Source: Zhongshania aliphaticivorans
Lineage (GTDB): Bacteria > Pseudomonadota > Gammaproteobacteria > Pseudomonadales > Spongiibacteraceae
Assembly (NCBI RefSeq): GCF_902705875.1
Contig: NZ_CACSIK010000001.1
Span: 1,419,994 to 1,483,993, forward strand
Direction: 5' to 3'
Length of the DNA stretch: 64,000 bases
Shown: piece after piece, positions 1 to 9,021 of the stretch
How positions within the stretch are numbered: position 1 is the stretch's first letter
How the letters are laid out: every line of letters starts with the position of its first letter
Notes under the pieces: model-generated
Database searches by the model: none
What the model saw: only the letters and a program-made list of their open reading frames with translations
Told to the model about the DNA's origin: nothing
Translations under genes and position numbers: made by a program

Positions 1-228
<228 letters not shown>

Positions 229-244
229 TTGCTCATTTGTATTT

Positions 245-270
245 AAAAGGCACCTTCGGGTGCCTTTTTT
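245..270 (+). terminator. Rho-independent terminator after adk
   Basis: A perfect 10-bp stem (AAAAGGCACC / GGTGCCTTTT) with a TTCG tetraloop runs straight into a T tract, 17 bases after the adk stop codon. This is a textbook intrinsic terminator, and its A-rich flank means it could also work on the other strand. Confidence 0.93.
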
Positions 271-332
271 GTTTTAATTAATCGAATATCACTCATAATC
301 CGTATATTGATAAATACGTTAGTAGAGTTGAA

Positions 333-1331
333 ATGAAAACAACTGGCATCATTTTTATAAATTTAGGCACACCGCAAGCACCAAATTCTGGGGCGGTGAG
401 AAAATTTTTACGTGAGTTTTTGTCTGATCGCCGAGTCGTGGAGGTTCCGCGCGTTATTTGGATGTTGATACTTTATTTGATCATTTTACCGTTTCGATCA
501 CCTCGAGTAGCGCGAAATTATAAACAGATTTGGATGAACGACACTTCACCTTTGCGCTATTTTTCACAACGCCTAGTTGACGGAGTCTCACTTAAGTTTA
601 GTGATTCTTACCCTGATGCAAAAATTCATACGCGTTTGGCAATGACTTACGGCGATGTCAGTATTTCATCTGCTATTAATGAGCTTTTGGAAAGCGGGTG
701 TGAACGTCTGTTTTTTATACCGCTATACCCACAATATTCGGCCACGACAACGGCGGCAGCGCATGATCAAATTTGTCATTATTTCTCCCAATGTCGAGAT
801 ATACCTGAGTGGGCTTGGTTAAAAAGTTACTATGATCACCCCAGTTATATTGCTGCGTTGTCAAAAACCGTGAGGCAGCACTGGTCAGACAATGGGCGTG
901 CTGAATTACTGTTAATGTCTTTTCACGGAATACCAAAACGGAATGTTGATTTGGGCGATCCATATCAACTTCATTGTCAAAAAACGGCAGAAGCTTTGGC
1001 TTTAGATTTAGGTTTGAATGAAAAGCAATGGATGCTGACGTATCAGTCACGTCTGGGTAAAGCGGAATGGTTACAACCTTACACGGATAAATCAGTCATC
1101 AATCTTGCTACTAACGGCACTAAAACATTAGATGTTATTTGCCCCGCATTTGCTGTTGAGTGTTTAGAAACGCTTGAAGAAATAGACGGTGAGGCCAACG
1201 AATTTTTTATAGAAAATGGTGGTAATGCCTTCCGTTACATTCCTTGTTTAAACGACAGTGAAGAACATCAAAATCTGTTGTTTTCACTTTGTAAGCCATT
1301 TTTAGAAGAAAAAAACGTAAATTTTCGATAA
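333..1331 (+). CDS. hemH: Ferrochelatase
   Basis: This 332-residue protein inserts Fe2+ into protoporphyrin IX, the last step of protohaem synthesis. The N-terminus has the NLGTP motif. A segment near residues 129-136 (IPLYPQYS) is typical of the family. SFHGIP at 196-201 carries the catalytic histidine (H198), and CPAFAVECLETLEE near 270-283 carries the conserved acidic residue E276. The length is normal for bacterial HemH. A mostly hydrophobic stretch at residues 41-53 is compatible with membrane-surface association. The ATG has only a weak ribosome binding site (gtagagttga). The gene stands alone between two terminators. Confidence 0.96.
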   Translation: MKTTGIIFINLGTPQAPNSGAVRKFLREFLSDRRVVEVPRVIWMLILYLIILPFRSPRVARNYKQIWMNDTSPLRYFSQRLVDGVSLKFSDSYPDAKIHTRLAMTYGDVSISSAINELLESGCERLFFIPLYPQYSATTTAAAHDQICHYFSQCRDIPEWAWLKSYYDHPSYIAALSKTVRQHWSDNGRAELLLMSFHGIPKRNVDLGDPYQLHCQKTAEALALDLGLNEKQWMLTYQSRLGKAEWLQPYTDKSVINLATNGTKTLDVICPAFAVECLETLEEIDGEANEFFIENGGNAFRYIPCLNDSEEHQNLLFSLCKPFLEEKNVNFR

Positions 1332-1339
1332 ATATTAAG

Positions 1340-1369
1340 AAAAAGTCGTTAATTAAAAGACTTTTTTTT
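1340..1369 (+). terminator. Rho-independent terminator after hemH
   Basis: An 8-bp stem (AAAAAGTC / GACTTTTT) with an AT-rich loop is followed by further T residues, beginning nine bases after the hemH stop. It separates hemH from the H1-like gene. Confidence 0.8.
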
Positions 1370-1440
1370 GCGTTGGTTATTTTATGTGCTATTTTTACAC
1401 CCATTAATACCAGCATCGTAATCGTCAAGGAGAATAACTG

Positions 1441-2352
1441 ATGCCAGCTAGCAAGACCAGTGTAAAAAAAGCGCCTACAAAACGTAAGCCTCGTGCCAAA
1501 AATGTGATTTTAACAAACCCAATTGTGACTAAAGCGGAAGCGGGTTTGCAAAAAGTTGAGGCCATGGTGGCGAACGAGCGTAAAGCGCTTGCAGCTGCAA
1601 AAGCAAAAGTGGATGCAGCTCGTGCAAAAGCCAAAAAAACTGCACGTGCCGCTGATAAAAATGCGGTAAAACGTGCCGCTGCTGCTGCAGAAAAATTGAA
1701 CGCTAAGCTTAAAGTAAGTCGCGCCAAGGTAGCTGATACCAAAGCTGCTGTCGCCAATGCAAAAGCTTTGGCCAGAATTAAGGCATCTGAAACAGCTGTA
1801 AAACAAAAGATAGAGGAGCGTTCTGCTGCTCTAGCTAGTAAGGCAGAGGCAGATGTAGAGAAAGCTGTTAAATTATTTGAACAGCGTTTTAAGAAAAAGC
1901 GTTTAGCCGCTAATAAACTTAAGTTGGCTGCGATTGAGAAAAAGTTGCTTGCTAAGCATAAGCAGGCAGTAAAACAACTTGGTGCAAAAATTAGTGACCC
2001 GAAACTAGCAGCGGCTGCGAAAGTTAGTGCAGCGGCACCTGCCACTAAAAAAGCAGTTGCTAAAAAGGCAGTTGCTAAAAAAGTGGTAGCTAAGAAAACG
2101 GCAGTAAAAAAAGCGCCCGCGAAAAAAGCCGCAGCTAAAAAAGTTGTGGCTGAAAAGGCAGTTGCTAAAAAGGTTGTAGCTAAAAAGGCGGTTGCTAAAA
2201 AAGCCCCTGCTAAAAAAGCCGCAGCTAAAAAAGCGGTAGCAAAAAAGACTGTCGCTAAAAAGGCAGTTGCTAAAAAAGCGCCTGCTAAGAAAGTAGCTGC
2301 TACACCTGAAGTGGCGGCTTCTCCTGCTGAGGCACCAAAGTCAGAGTCTTAA
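1441..2352 (+). CDS. AlgP/histone H1-like Lys-Ala-rich repeat protein
   Basis: This is a 303-residue, extremely basic protein. Residues 1-20 are Lys/Arg rich. Residues ~30-180 are Ala/Lys/Glu rich with strong helical and coiled-coil character. From about residue 200 to 286 the chain is a tandem of [15 protein letters not shown] units, like the tails of eukaryotic histone H1, the Pseudomonas alginate regulator AlgP (AlgR3) and chlamydial Hc2. Known relatives bind DNA non-specifically and condense or bend it; that role is inferred here. A good AGGAGA site precedes the ATG. The ending ([16 protein letters not shown]) is acidic and unlike the repeats. The DNA repeat encourages slippage, so repeat number probably varies between strains. 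A long open frame on the opposite strand is a by-product of the Ala/Lys codons. Confidence 0.85.
   Translation: MPASKTSVKKAPTKRKPRAKNVILTNPIVTKAEAGLQKVEAMVANERKALAAAKAKVDAARAKAKKTARAADKNAVKRAAAAAEKLNAKLKVSRAKVADTKAAVANAKALARIKASETAVKQKIEERSAALASKAEADVEKAVKLFEQRFKKKRLAANKLKLAAIEKKLLAKHKQAVKQLGAKISDPKLAAAAKVSAAAPATKKAVAKKAVAKKVVAKKTAVKKAPAKKAAAKKVVAEKAVAKKVVAKKAVAKKAPAKKAAAKKAVAKKTVAKKAVAKKAPAKKVAATPEVAASPAEAPKSES
2047..2313 (+). repeat. Tandem degenerate 15-base coding repeat (xVAKK/xPAKK)
   Basis: Imperfect 15-base units of the form GCTAAAAAAGCxGTx encode roughly seventeen copies of a five-residue Ala/Val/Pro-Ala-Lys-Lys motif in the tail of the H1-like protein. Longer direct repeats are embedded in it, so it is a candidate length-polymorphic region. 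Confidence 0.85.
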
Positions 2353-2371
2353 GCAGCGCTTGAGCTTTGTT

Positions 2372-2398
2372 AAAAAGGAGGCGAAAGCCTCCTTTTTT
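2372..2398. terminator. Bidirectional intrinsic terminator between the H1-like gene and mobA
   Basis: An 11-bp perfect stem (AAAAAGGAGGC / GCCTCCTTTTT) with a GAAA tetraloop has A and T tracts on both sides. It sits between two converging genes and can stop transcription from both. Confidence 0.93.
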
Positions 2399-2414
2399 AT
2401 TTCTTAGCTGTAAT

Positions 2415-2993
2415 TCATAGTTCGGCGTTACTATTGACATTTTTGAATGCGAGTTGCTGGCCATGTAGGTTCGCCTCTACATAGTTGTTTTGCTTATACC
2501 AGCGATGTACTTGTCGATTACCTGATGATAAGTATTCGTTTAAAGAGAAAAGTAAATTTGTTCGTATTAGGGCAAACAAATATTGTTTGCGCTCACCGTC
2601 ATCCACATAACAAATATCGGCATTGCTGGCATTTAGTGTAGTAATTAAATGTAACAAGATGTTCTTCGGTGCAAGTGGCGTGTCACAGGGGATAACCATG
2701 ATATAAGGCGTGGTTGTGCGCTGCATGGCGGCATGAATCCCAGCCAAGGGTCCCTGAAACAGCTCGCCGCTATCCTGTACAGTTTCGCCGTAATCTTGAT
2801 AATTAGCGATATTTCGGTTACAGCTAATTAGCGTGTGAGCAATGTCGCTTGGGATGGTTTCCAGTGCGTATTCTATGAGCGGTCGTTGATTCCACGTTAT
2901 TAATCCTTTATCACGCCCCTGCATGCGGCGTCCTTCACCCCCCGCTAAGATAACTGCGGTCACATCCTCTGCTTGGATATTATTTCTTGCCAT
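2415..2993 (-). CDS. mobA: Molybdenum cofactor guanylyltransferase
   Basis: This 192-residue protein transfers GMP from GTP to molybdopterin, giving the MGD form of the cofactor used by DMSO-reductase-type enzymes. The nucleotide-binding signature LAGGExRRMxGxDKG is at about residues 16-29. The metal-binding aspartate lies in the PCDTPL motif near residue 103. The overall length matches MobA. The ATG at 2993 has a GGAG site five bases upstream. No other molybdenum cofactor gene is nearby. The gene converges on the H1-like gene and shares its terminator. Confidence 0.93.
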   Translation of the reverse strand: MARNNIQAEDVTAVILAGGEGRRMQGRDKGLITWNQRPLIEYALETIPSDIAHTLISCNRNIANYQDYGETVQDSGELFQGPLAGIHAAMQRTTTPYIMVIPCDTPLAPKNILLHLITTLNASNADICYVDDGERKQYLFALIRTNLLFSLNEYLSSGNRQVHRWYKQNNYVEANLHGQQLAFKNVNSNAEL

Positions 2994-3131
2994 GAAAACT
3001 CCGGGTTACTGGCGTCTACATTGAGTCAATTGTCTTTCAGGAGACAAGTCCTCTGAACTCAAAGTAGCGCATTATGCTATGATTCTGCCGGGTTAATAAA
3101 TACATTCTGAAACTGCTCTACGGCTGAATTA

Positions 3132-3815
3132 ATGACAAGTTTACTCGCGATTGAAGCTTCAACCGAAGCATGTTCTGTAGCTTTATTTCATCAAGGTCAT
3201 ATTCGTGAAGACTTTCGCCTTTTACCCCGTGCCCATACACGCTATTTATTGCCCATGGTTGATCAAATTTTAACCGAGGCGGGAATAAGCCTTAGTAGTG
3301 TGGATGCTATCGGGTTTTCAGCGGGGCCAGGTTCATTTACGGGCCTGAGAGTCTGTGCTGGGGTTGTTCAGGGACTTGCTTTTGCGGCTGATCTACCTGT
3401 GGTTGCTGTGTCAACATTACAGGCATTAGCGCAAGGCTGGGGAGAGCAAATATCACTGCGTAATGGCGATATATTATTGCCGGCGATAGACGCAAGGATG
3501 GATGAGGTATATTGGGGGCGATATTGTTACCGCGATGGATTTTGTGAGGAGGTGGAACCAGACAGTTTACGATCGCCCGAAACTATTTGTATTACTGAGA
3601 GCACTGGCCGGGTGTTTGGCTTGGGTAACGGTTGGGTTTATGAGCCAAGATTTGACATTGAATCAACGCTAAACAACATAGTTATTGATGTTCACCCTCG
3701 AGCACAATCGATATTAAAACTTGCTGTACGTGATTATGAACGCGGTAATTACATTGCGGCAGAGCAAGCTCAACCTGTTTATTTACGCGATAGTGTCGCG
3801 TGGCAAAAAACGTAA
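3132..3815 (+). CDS. tsaB: tRNA threonylcarbamoyladenosine synthesis protein TsaB
   Basis: This 227-residue protein of the ASKHA fold is the non-catalytic partner that dimerises with TsaD in the bacterial t6A37 complex (TsaB-TsaD-TsaE), which modifies ANN-decoding tRNAs. Diagnostic segments are LAIEASTEACSVAL at the N-terminus, GPGSFTGLRVC near residues 67-77, the VAVSTLQALAQG helix and DARMDEVY near residue 121. The length fits TsaB rather than the longer TsaD. The ATG has no strong ribosome binding site. The next gene, uppP, starts 19 bases after the stop, so the two are probably cotranscribed. Confidence 0.94.
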   Translation: MTSLLAIEASTEACSVALFHQGHIREDFRLLPRAHTRYLLPMVDQILTEAGISLSSVDAIGFSAGPGSFTGLRVCAGVVQGLAFAADLPVVAVSTLQALAQGWGEQISLRNGDILLPAIDARMDEVYWGRYCYRDGFCEEVEPDSLRSPETICITESTGRVFGLGNGWVYEPRFDIESTLNNIVIDVHPRAQSILKLAVRDYERGNYIAAEQAQPVYLRDSVAWQKT

Positions 3816-3834
3816 ATTACTTTCTAGGACGTTA

Positions 3835-4641
3835 ATGATAATGGATTCTTTTCGTGCGGTCATTCTTGCGGCCATTCAAGGGTTAACAGAGTTTCTTCCC
3901 GTGTCTAGCTCGGGGCATCTTGTTTTGCCTCAGACACTTTTTGGCTGGGAAGACCAAGGGTTGGCATTTGATGTCGCAGTACATGTGGGCTCTCTGCTTG
4001 CCGTACTGTGGTACTTCCGCCTTGAGGTGCGGGCTATATTGGGAGATTGGTTTGCAAGTTTAGTCTCTCGTAAACACACAGAAAATAGCCGTCTTGGCTG
4101 GATGGTCATTGTAGCAACGATACCTGCGGTATTAGCAGGGCTTATTTTTAATGACTTTATTGAGCTTCACCTTCGCTCCGGCTATGTATTAGCAACCACT
4201 ACTCTGGTATTTGGGGTGTTATTAGGGCTTGTTGATCGATACGCAAAACATGGAAAACAACTTGCCGATATCACGTTACGTTTTGCAATCATTATTGGTC
4301 TAGCACAGGCAGTAGCACTGATTCCCGGTACATCACGGTCGGGTATTACGATTACTGCAGCATTGATGTTGGGGCTGAATCGTAGCGACTCTGCACGTTT
4401 TTCCTTTCTGCTCTCTATGCCTATTATCGCAGCAGCCGGTTCTTACAAATTACTTGAGTTAATTGAAGGAAGCGATCCGGTTGCGTGGAATTTCTTGGCC
4501 ATTGGTGCTGTAGTTTCAGCGGTGACGGCTTACACATGTATCCGCCTGTTTATGAGTTGGGTTGAGCGTATGGGAATGATGCCATTTGCGATATACAGAG
4601 TGCTTTTAGCGGCGGTGTTATTTTGGGTTTTAGCGTCCTAA
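3835..4641 (+). CDS. uppP: Undecaprenyl-diphosphatase
   Basis: This integral inner-membrane enzyme of about 268 residues dephosphorylates undecaprenyl pyrophosphate, recycling the lipid carrier for peptidoglycan and surface polysaccharides; its over-expression gives bacitracin resistance in other species. The first active-site motif QGLTEFLPVSSSGH is at residues 15-28 and the second, PGTSRSGIT, is near 164-172. About eight hydrophobic helices are visible. The open frame extends upstream to 3721 inside tsaB, but that part is not UppP-like. I chose ATG 3835 because AGGA lies five bases before it; ATG 3841 (MDSF) is equally plausible. Confidence 0.94.
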   Translation: MIMDSFRAVILAAIQGLTEFLPVSSSGHLVLPQTLFGWEDQGLAFDVAVHVGSLLAVLWYFRLEVRAILGDWFASLVSRKHTENSRLGWMVIVATIPAVLAGLIFNDFIELHLRSGYVLATTTLVFGVLLGLVDRYAKHGKQLADITLRFAIIIGLAQAVALIPGTSRSGITITAALMLGLNRSDSARFSFLLSMPIIAAAGSYKLLELIEGSDPVAWNFLAIGAVVSAVTAYTCIRLFMSWVERMGMMPFAIYRVLLAAVLFWVLAS

Positions 4642-4662
4642 GATAGTGTTTGAGGTGCTTAT

Positions 4663-5526
4663 ATGAACGTAGCTTTTATAGGCTTGGGTACAATGGGTTA
4701 CCCGATGGCGGGGCATTTATGTCGGGCGGGATTAACCCTGTCTGTTTTTAATCGTAGTCAAGATAAAGCTAAGCGCTGGTCAGAAGAGTTTGGTCTTAAA
4801 GCGAGCACCTCGGTAGCAGAGGCTGTGAGTGGCGCCGCAGTGGTGGTCTTGTGCTTAGGCGCGGATGAAGATGTGCGCTCAGTATTGTGTGGTGAGAATG
4901 GAGTTTATGCGGCCATGCCAGAAAATGGCATAGTTATTGACCACTCAACCACGTCTGCCAAGCTTGCAAGAGACATGGTCGAAAAGGCCAGTGTATATGG
5001 CCAACAATTTATCGACGCGCCGGTGTCGGGTGGCCAAGCCGGTGCGCAAAACGGAAGCCTGACGATTATGGCAGGTGGCAATGAGGAGGCTTTTACCAAA
5101 ATTGTGCCAATACTCGCGACATACGCTACGCGTTATCAGCGTGTTGGACCCGCAGGTTCTGGGCAATTAGCCAAAATGGTTAATCAGATTTGTATTGCGG
5201 GGTTATTGCAGGGCTTGGCAGAGGGACTTCACTTTGGAGAGCAAGTTGGTTTGGATATGTCTGCCGTGATTGATGTTATTAGTGGCGGTGCGGCTCAGTC
5301 ATGGCAGATGGATAATCGTGCAGAGACGATGCTTGCAAATGAATTCGATTTTGGATTCGCCGTCGATTGGATGCGCAAGGATTTGTCGTACGTTTTGGAT
5401 GAGGCGCGTCAAAACAATGTCACCTTACCAGTGACTGCGTTGGTTGATCAGTTTTATGCGCAAATTCAGCGTCGTGGTGGTGGCCGAAAGGACACGTCGA
5501 GTTTGGTGTTAGCGCTTAAAGATTAA
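4663..5526 (+). CDS. NAD-binding beta-hydroxyacid dehydrogenase (3-hydroxyisobutyrate dehydrogenase family)
   Basis: This 287-residue oxidoreductase opens with the Rossmann motif GLGTMGYPMAGHL. The substrate-binding motif DAPVSGGQAGAQNGSL is near residues 119-134 and the catalytic lysine lies in GQLAKMVNQ near residue 170. Relatives include 3-hydroxyisobutyrate dehydrogenase, tartronate semialdehyde reductase and YihU-type reductases. The sequence alone does not choose between them, though general resemblance to the GlxR/YihU branch is likely. The ATG has a GAGGTG site seven bases upstream. It lies 21 bases after uppP and 31 before apeB, so it may be in a run with both. Confidence 0.85.
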   Translation: MNVAFIGLGTMGYPMAGHLCRAGLTLSVFNRSQDKAKRWSEEFGLKASTSVAEAVSGAAVVVLCLGADEDVRSVLCGENGVYAAMPENGIVIDHSTTSAKLARDMVEKASVYGQQFIDAPVSGGQAGAQNGSLTIMAGGNEEAFTKIVPILATYATRYQRVGPAGSGQLAKMVNQICIAGLLQGLAEGLHFGEQVGLDMSAVIDVISGGAAQSWQMDNRAETMLANEFDFGFAVDWMRKDLSYVLDEARQNNVTLPVTALVDQFYAQIQRRGGGRKDTSSLVLALKD

Positions 5527-5557
5527 TGTGAATTGAATGTCAGGGTGATTTTGAAGT

Positions 5558-6865
5558 ATGAGCGATGTGAATCAATTTAATGCAAATCTGTGTGCATTTT
5601 TAGATGCGAGTCCAACGCCTTTTCATGCAGTGGAGGTCATGCGGCTGCGGCTAGAAACGGCGGGTTTTATCGCGCTGAATGAACGTGCTGAGTGGTGTGT
5701 AGAGCCTGGTAAGTCTTATTATGTGATTCGCAATAACTCGTCGATCGTCGCTTTTCACTGTGGAACGGAAAATCTGCAAGAATGTGGTTGGCGAATGGTG
5801 GGCGCACATACGGATAGCCCTAATTTAAAGGTTAAGCCAACCCCTGAGCTTCTTCGTCATGGTTATGTCCAGCTTGGCGTGGAAGTCTATGGCGGTGCGC
5901 TACTCAACCCATGGTTCGATCGTGATTTGGGCTTGGCTGGGCGGGTGAATTATGAAAATGCTAGTGGTGATTTGTGCTCAGCACTGATCAATATAGATCG
6001 CCCGGTTGGGGTGATTCCAAGTCTGGCTATTCACCTTGATCGTGAGGCCAATAGTGGCCGCTCCATAAACCCTCAGCGAGACCTCCCCGTGGTGCTGATG
6101 CAAAGCGAAGAGGGGGTGAATTTTAGAGCGCTGTTGAAAGAGCAGCTAGCCCAACAAGGTATTGATGATGTTAATACTGTCCTTGATTATGAGTTGAGTT
6201 TTTACGACTGCCAAGCCGCTGCGATTATGGGCTGGAATGGCGATTTTATAGCTAGTGCTCGATTAGATAACTTGTTGTCTTGTTTTATTGGTTTAGAAGC
6301 GCTTTTGGCCGCCGATACTACTCAGCACACCGTATTGGTGTGTAATGATCACGAAGAAGTGGGTAGTCAGTCTGCTGTTGGGGCGCAGGGGCCAATGCTG
6401 GAGTCAGTGTTGCGCAGAGTAGCCGGTGAGGAGGTGGTGTGGCAGCGGGCCATAGCAAACTCCATGATGATTTCAGCAGATAATGCCCACGGTATTCATC
6501 CCAATTTTAGTGACAAGCATGATGGTAACCATGGTCCCCTGTTGAATTCGGGACCTGTGATTAAAAATAATGTAAATCAACGCTACGCCACCAATAGTGA
6601 AACGAGCTCGTTATTTCGCCGTTTATGTGCCAACTGTGGTGTCGCTGTTCAAAGTTTTGTGGTACGCAGCGATATGGCCTGTGGAAGCACAATTGGCCCT
6701 ATAACGGCGTCAGCAATTGGTGTGAAGACCTTAGATATTGGTGTCCCCACTTTTGCTATGCATTCAATCAGAGAGTTGGCTGGCAGTCGTGACAGCTTTG
6801 ATTTGCACACGGTATTGCGCAATTATTTTGAATTGGAATCTGTGCTTGATAGTGATAACCACTAA
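5558..6865 (+). CDS. apeB: M18 family aminopeptidase
   Basis: This 435-residue cytosolic zinc exopeptidase is of the aspartyl-aminopeptidase type. Metal-ligand segments are visible in order: [12 protein letters not shown] (first His), the central [10 protein letters not shown] (bridging Asp), [14 protein letters not shown] (catalytic Glu pair), and the C-terminal [10 protein letters not shown] followed by [14 protein letters not shown] (last His). The N-terminus ([15 protein letters not shown]) is the family hallmark. The length equals typical bacterial ApeB. The stop codon lies inside a strong 15-bp hairpin shared with the converging enoyl-CoA hydratase gene. Confidence 0.95.
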   Translation: MSDVNQFNANLCAFLDASPTPFHAVEVMRLRLETAGFIALNERAEWCVEPGKSYYVIRNNSSIVAFHCGTENLQECGWRMVGAHTDSPNLKVKPTPELLRHGYVQLGVEVYGGALLNPWFDRDLGLAGRVNYENASGDLCSALINIDRPVGVIPSLAIHLDREANSGRSINPQRDLPVVLMQSEEGVNFRALLKEQLAQQGIDDVNTVLDYELSFYDCQAAAIMGWNGDFIASARLDNLLSCFIGLEALLAADTTQHTVLVCNDHEEVGSQSAVGAQGPMLESVLRRVAGEEVVWQRAIANSMMISADNAHGIHPNFSDKHDGNHGPLLNSGPVIKNNVNQRYATNSETSSLFRRLCANCGVAVQSFVVRSDMACGSTIGPITASAIGVKTLDIGVPTFAMHSIRELAGSRDSFDLHTVLRNYFELESVLDSDNH

Positions 6866-6890
6866 GAGCTTGAAACAAGCTTTTAGTGGT
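6858..6890. terminator. 15-bp stem-loop between apeB and the converging hydratase gene
   Basis: ACCACTAAGAGCTTG pairs with CAAGCTTTTAGTGGT around an AAA loop, with one G-U pair. The left arm contains the apeB stop codon. No run of T follows on either strand, so it may act as an end-stabilising hairpin or a non-canonical terminator. Confidence 0.6.
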
Positions 6891-6908
6891 GTACTAGAAA
6901 TATTAGAT

Positions 6909-7703
6909 TTAGCTTACTGATTTAAAATCGGGTTTCCGTTTCTCAGCAAAGGCAAGCAAACCTTCACGACCTTCAGGGCTACTAATACATTTGGCTATGC
7001 CGCGGCTTTCAATTTCTAGCTGAGTCTCTAGGGAATTAGAATAGCTGCCTAGCAGTAATGATTTAATTTGACCATGAGCTAATAGTGGGCCGTTAGCAAG
7101 TTTGTTAGCTAGTGCTTCGGTTTCATTTACAAGCTCGTCGGCGGCAACCACCTTGGTTAACAGTCCCCAATCTAAGGCTTCTTGTGCAGAAAGAACGCGG
7201 TTAGTTAACATGAGCTCTTGGGTGCGGCGTAAACCTATGAGCTTAGGCAAATAAACGCTAGAGCCACCGTCAGGGCTGGCACCAATTCCGGTGTAAGCCA
7301 TGGTGAATTTAGCCGTATCTGCCGCCACAACAATATCGCCTGAAACCGCGAGGCTAAATCCTGCTCCTGCTGCCGTGCCGTTAACAGCAACAATGAGAGG
7401 CGCAGTCATACGGGCGAATCGAGAGTTGGCGGAGTGTAGGCAAGCTGTGACATCTTTAAGCAGCAGGCCAATATCATCGCCTGCGGCTTTAAAGCTGGGC
7501 ACATCGCCGCCAGCACAAAACATTTTACCGGTGGCTGTTAAAATAACAGCGCGAATGCTTGAGTCTTCATCGCAGACCATGGCCACATGCATTAGTTCTT
7601 GTGCCATTTCTAAGTTGACACTGTTTGCCGCATCAGGACGATTTAGAGTGATTTTGGCGATGCCGTTGGCATTTTCCCACTGTAAAGTATTGTATTTACG
7701 CAT
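6909..7703 (-). CDS. Enoyl-CoA hydratase/isomerase family protein
   Basis: This 264-residue crotonase-fold protein has the oxyanion-hole motif MFCAGGDVPSF near residues 60-70 and the second oxyanion segment NGTAAGAGFSLAVSGDIVVA near 105-124. In the third region (GIGASPDGGSSVYLPKLIG) the position of the second catalytic acid of true hydratases is held by Asp in SPDGG, as in PaaG/isomerase-like members. That makes an isomerase role possible. The substrate cannot be named. The gene is single, convergent with apeB and divergent from the QTMAN homologue. Confidence 0.87.
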   Translation of the reverse strand: MRKYNTLQWENANGIAKITLNRPDAANSVNLEMAQELMHVAMVCDEDSSIRAVILTATGKMFCAGGDVPSFKAAGDDIGLLLKDVTACLHSANSRFARMTAPLIVAVNGTAAGAGFSLAVSGDIVVAADTAKFTMAYTGIGASPDGGSSVYLPKLIGLRRTQELMLTNRVLSAQEALDWGLLTKVVAADELVNETEALANKLANGPLLAHGQIKSLLLGSYSNSLETQLEIESRGIAKCISSPEGREGLLAFAEKRKPDFKSVS

Positions 7704-7804
7704 ATCAGCCGTTTGATCCGATTATTTAATTGAGCCGAGAGGGTAATAGAGCTGGATTCATGCGTCAATTCACAAACAAATAGTTTAATGGTGTGGTTTA
7801 AAAG

Positions 7805-8917
7805 ATGAGAGTGTTGGTGTTGTCGGCTTATCATGCAGATAGTCATCGTTACTGGCTCGAAGGGCTGATGACGCATTTGCCTAATATTAAGTGGACGGTG
7901 TTGAGTTTACCCCCACGCTATTTTAGCTGGCGCATTAGGGGGAATAGCCTGACATGGGCTATGCAACAACGAGATACCTTGACCGCCTCTTATGATTTGC
8001 TTATTGCTACCTCAATGACCGACTTATCGGCATTGCGAGGCTTAGTACCTGAGCTTTGTAAAATACCCACAGTAGTTTATTTTCATGAGAATCAGTTTGC
8101 TTATCCTCAAAGCTCTAGGCAGCGTGAAGGCGTCGAACCGCAAATGCTCAATCTTTACACTGCATTGGCGGCAGATAAAGTGTTGTTTAATAGTCATTAT
8201 AATCGTCGTTCTTTTTTAGATGGTGTGGATAATTTGATGCGCCGTCTACCTGATTTTACTCCGCGCTTAGAAGTGGCGGCAGAGCTTGCTGATGCCATGA
8301 TATTGCCCGTTGGTCTCTCGTCAGCGAACTATGTGAAGCGAGCGGCGGGGGATCGGCTGCGTGTTTTATGGAATCATCGCTGGGAATACGACAAGGGGCC
8401 GGATCGTTTACAAGAGCTTGTTAAAGCGTGCTCGAGTGCTGCGCTGCCAGTTGATTTTTACGTGGCTGGTCAGCAGTTTAGGCAGGAGCCTAAAGAGTTT
8501 AATGATATTAAGTCGATAATCTTAGCGAGTGATACCTTAACATTATGTCAGTGGGGGTATGTCTCTGACCACAATGAATACAAGGCAATATTGTCAAGCT
8601 GCGATATTGTGTTATCAACCGCGATTCATGACTTTCAGGGTTTATCTGTTCTCCAGGCCGTGACAATGGGTTGCGTGCCCCTCGTTCCAGAGCGGCTTTG
8701 TTATCCGGAGTGGTTTGGTCGTGACTATTGTTATTTAGCTAGTGATAACGTAGCTGAGGAGGCAGCCAATTGTTTGGCTAAATTGCAGTATTTCATGGCG
8801 CAAAAAAGGCTGGGGAAATTGGCTGCTGTGGATGTGTCGGCCTTGTCCTGGGAAGTATTGGCGCCAAAGTATGCAGAGGTTTTTAGGGACTTGGTTACGT
8901 GCCGAGTCAATTGGTAG
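7805..8917 (+). CDS. GT-B glycosyltransferase, tRNA-queuosine mannosyltransferase (QTMAN/GTDC1, DUF3524) family
   Basis: This 370-residue protein strongly resembles human GTDC1/QTMAN, which mannosylates queuosine in tRNA-Asp. The shared landmarks, judged from memory, are YFHENQFAYP (residues 92-101), FNSHYNRRSFL (128-138), WNHRWEYDKGPD (189-200), the WGY segment near 250 and the C-terminal GCVPLVPERLCYPEWF (289-304). The N-terminal domain is the former DUF3524 region. The two acidic residues of the retaining-GT EX7E motif are D276 and Q284 here, unlike the EFFGVAMLE form of the human protein. No queuosine synthesis gene is nearby. The family assignment is firm; activity on tRNA is inferred. 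Confidence 0.85.
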   Translation: MRVLVLSAYHADSHRYWLEGLMTHLPNIKWTVLSLPPRYFSWRIRGNSLTWAMQQRDTLTASYDLLIATSMTDLSALRGLVPELCKIPTVVYFHENQFAYPQSSRQREGVEPQMLNLYTALAADKVLFNSHYNRRSFLDGVDNLMRRLPDFTPRLEVAAELADAMILPVGLSSANYVKRAAGDRLRVLWNHRWEYDKGPDRLQELVKACSSAALPVDFYVAGQQFRQEPKEFNDIKSIILASDTLTLCQWGYVSDHNEYKAILSSCDIVLSTAIHDFQGLSVLQAVTMGCVPLVPERLCYPEWFGRDYCYLASDNVAEEAANCLAKLQYFMAQKRLGKLAAVDVSALSWEVLAPKYAEVFRDLVTCRVNW

Positions 8918-8924
8918 CTAGACG

Positions 8925-8955
8925 GATACTGACAGCGTCTAAGTGAGTCAGTATC
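8925..8955. repeat. 9-bp inverted repeat upstream of trpS
   Basis: GATACTGAC and GTCAGTATC are perfect inverted copies separated by 13 bases, just after the glycosyltransferase stop codon. No T tract follows, and no Trp-codon leader peptide is evident. It could be a transcript-end hairpin. Confidence 0.5.
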
Positions 8956-9021
8956 ATAGGCGCCTTTCTCATTAGCGGGTCGGCGATAAAGCTCGCGTTA
9001 AGATTCTTATAGGAAACAACT

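Noticed and set aside
1425..2045. A 206-codon open frame on the minus strand across the H1-like gene
   Set aside because: It is Ala/Leu/Phe-rich because it reads the complement of Lys/Ala repeat codons, and it has no ribosome binding site and no recognisable domain.
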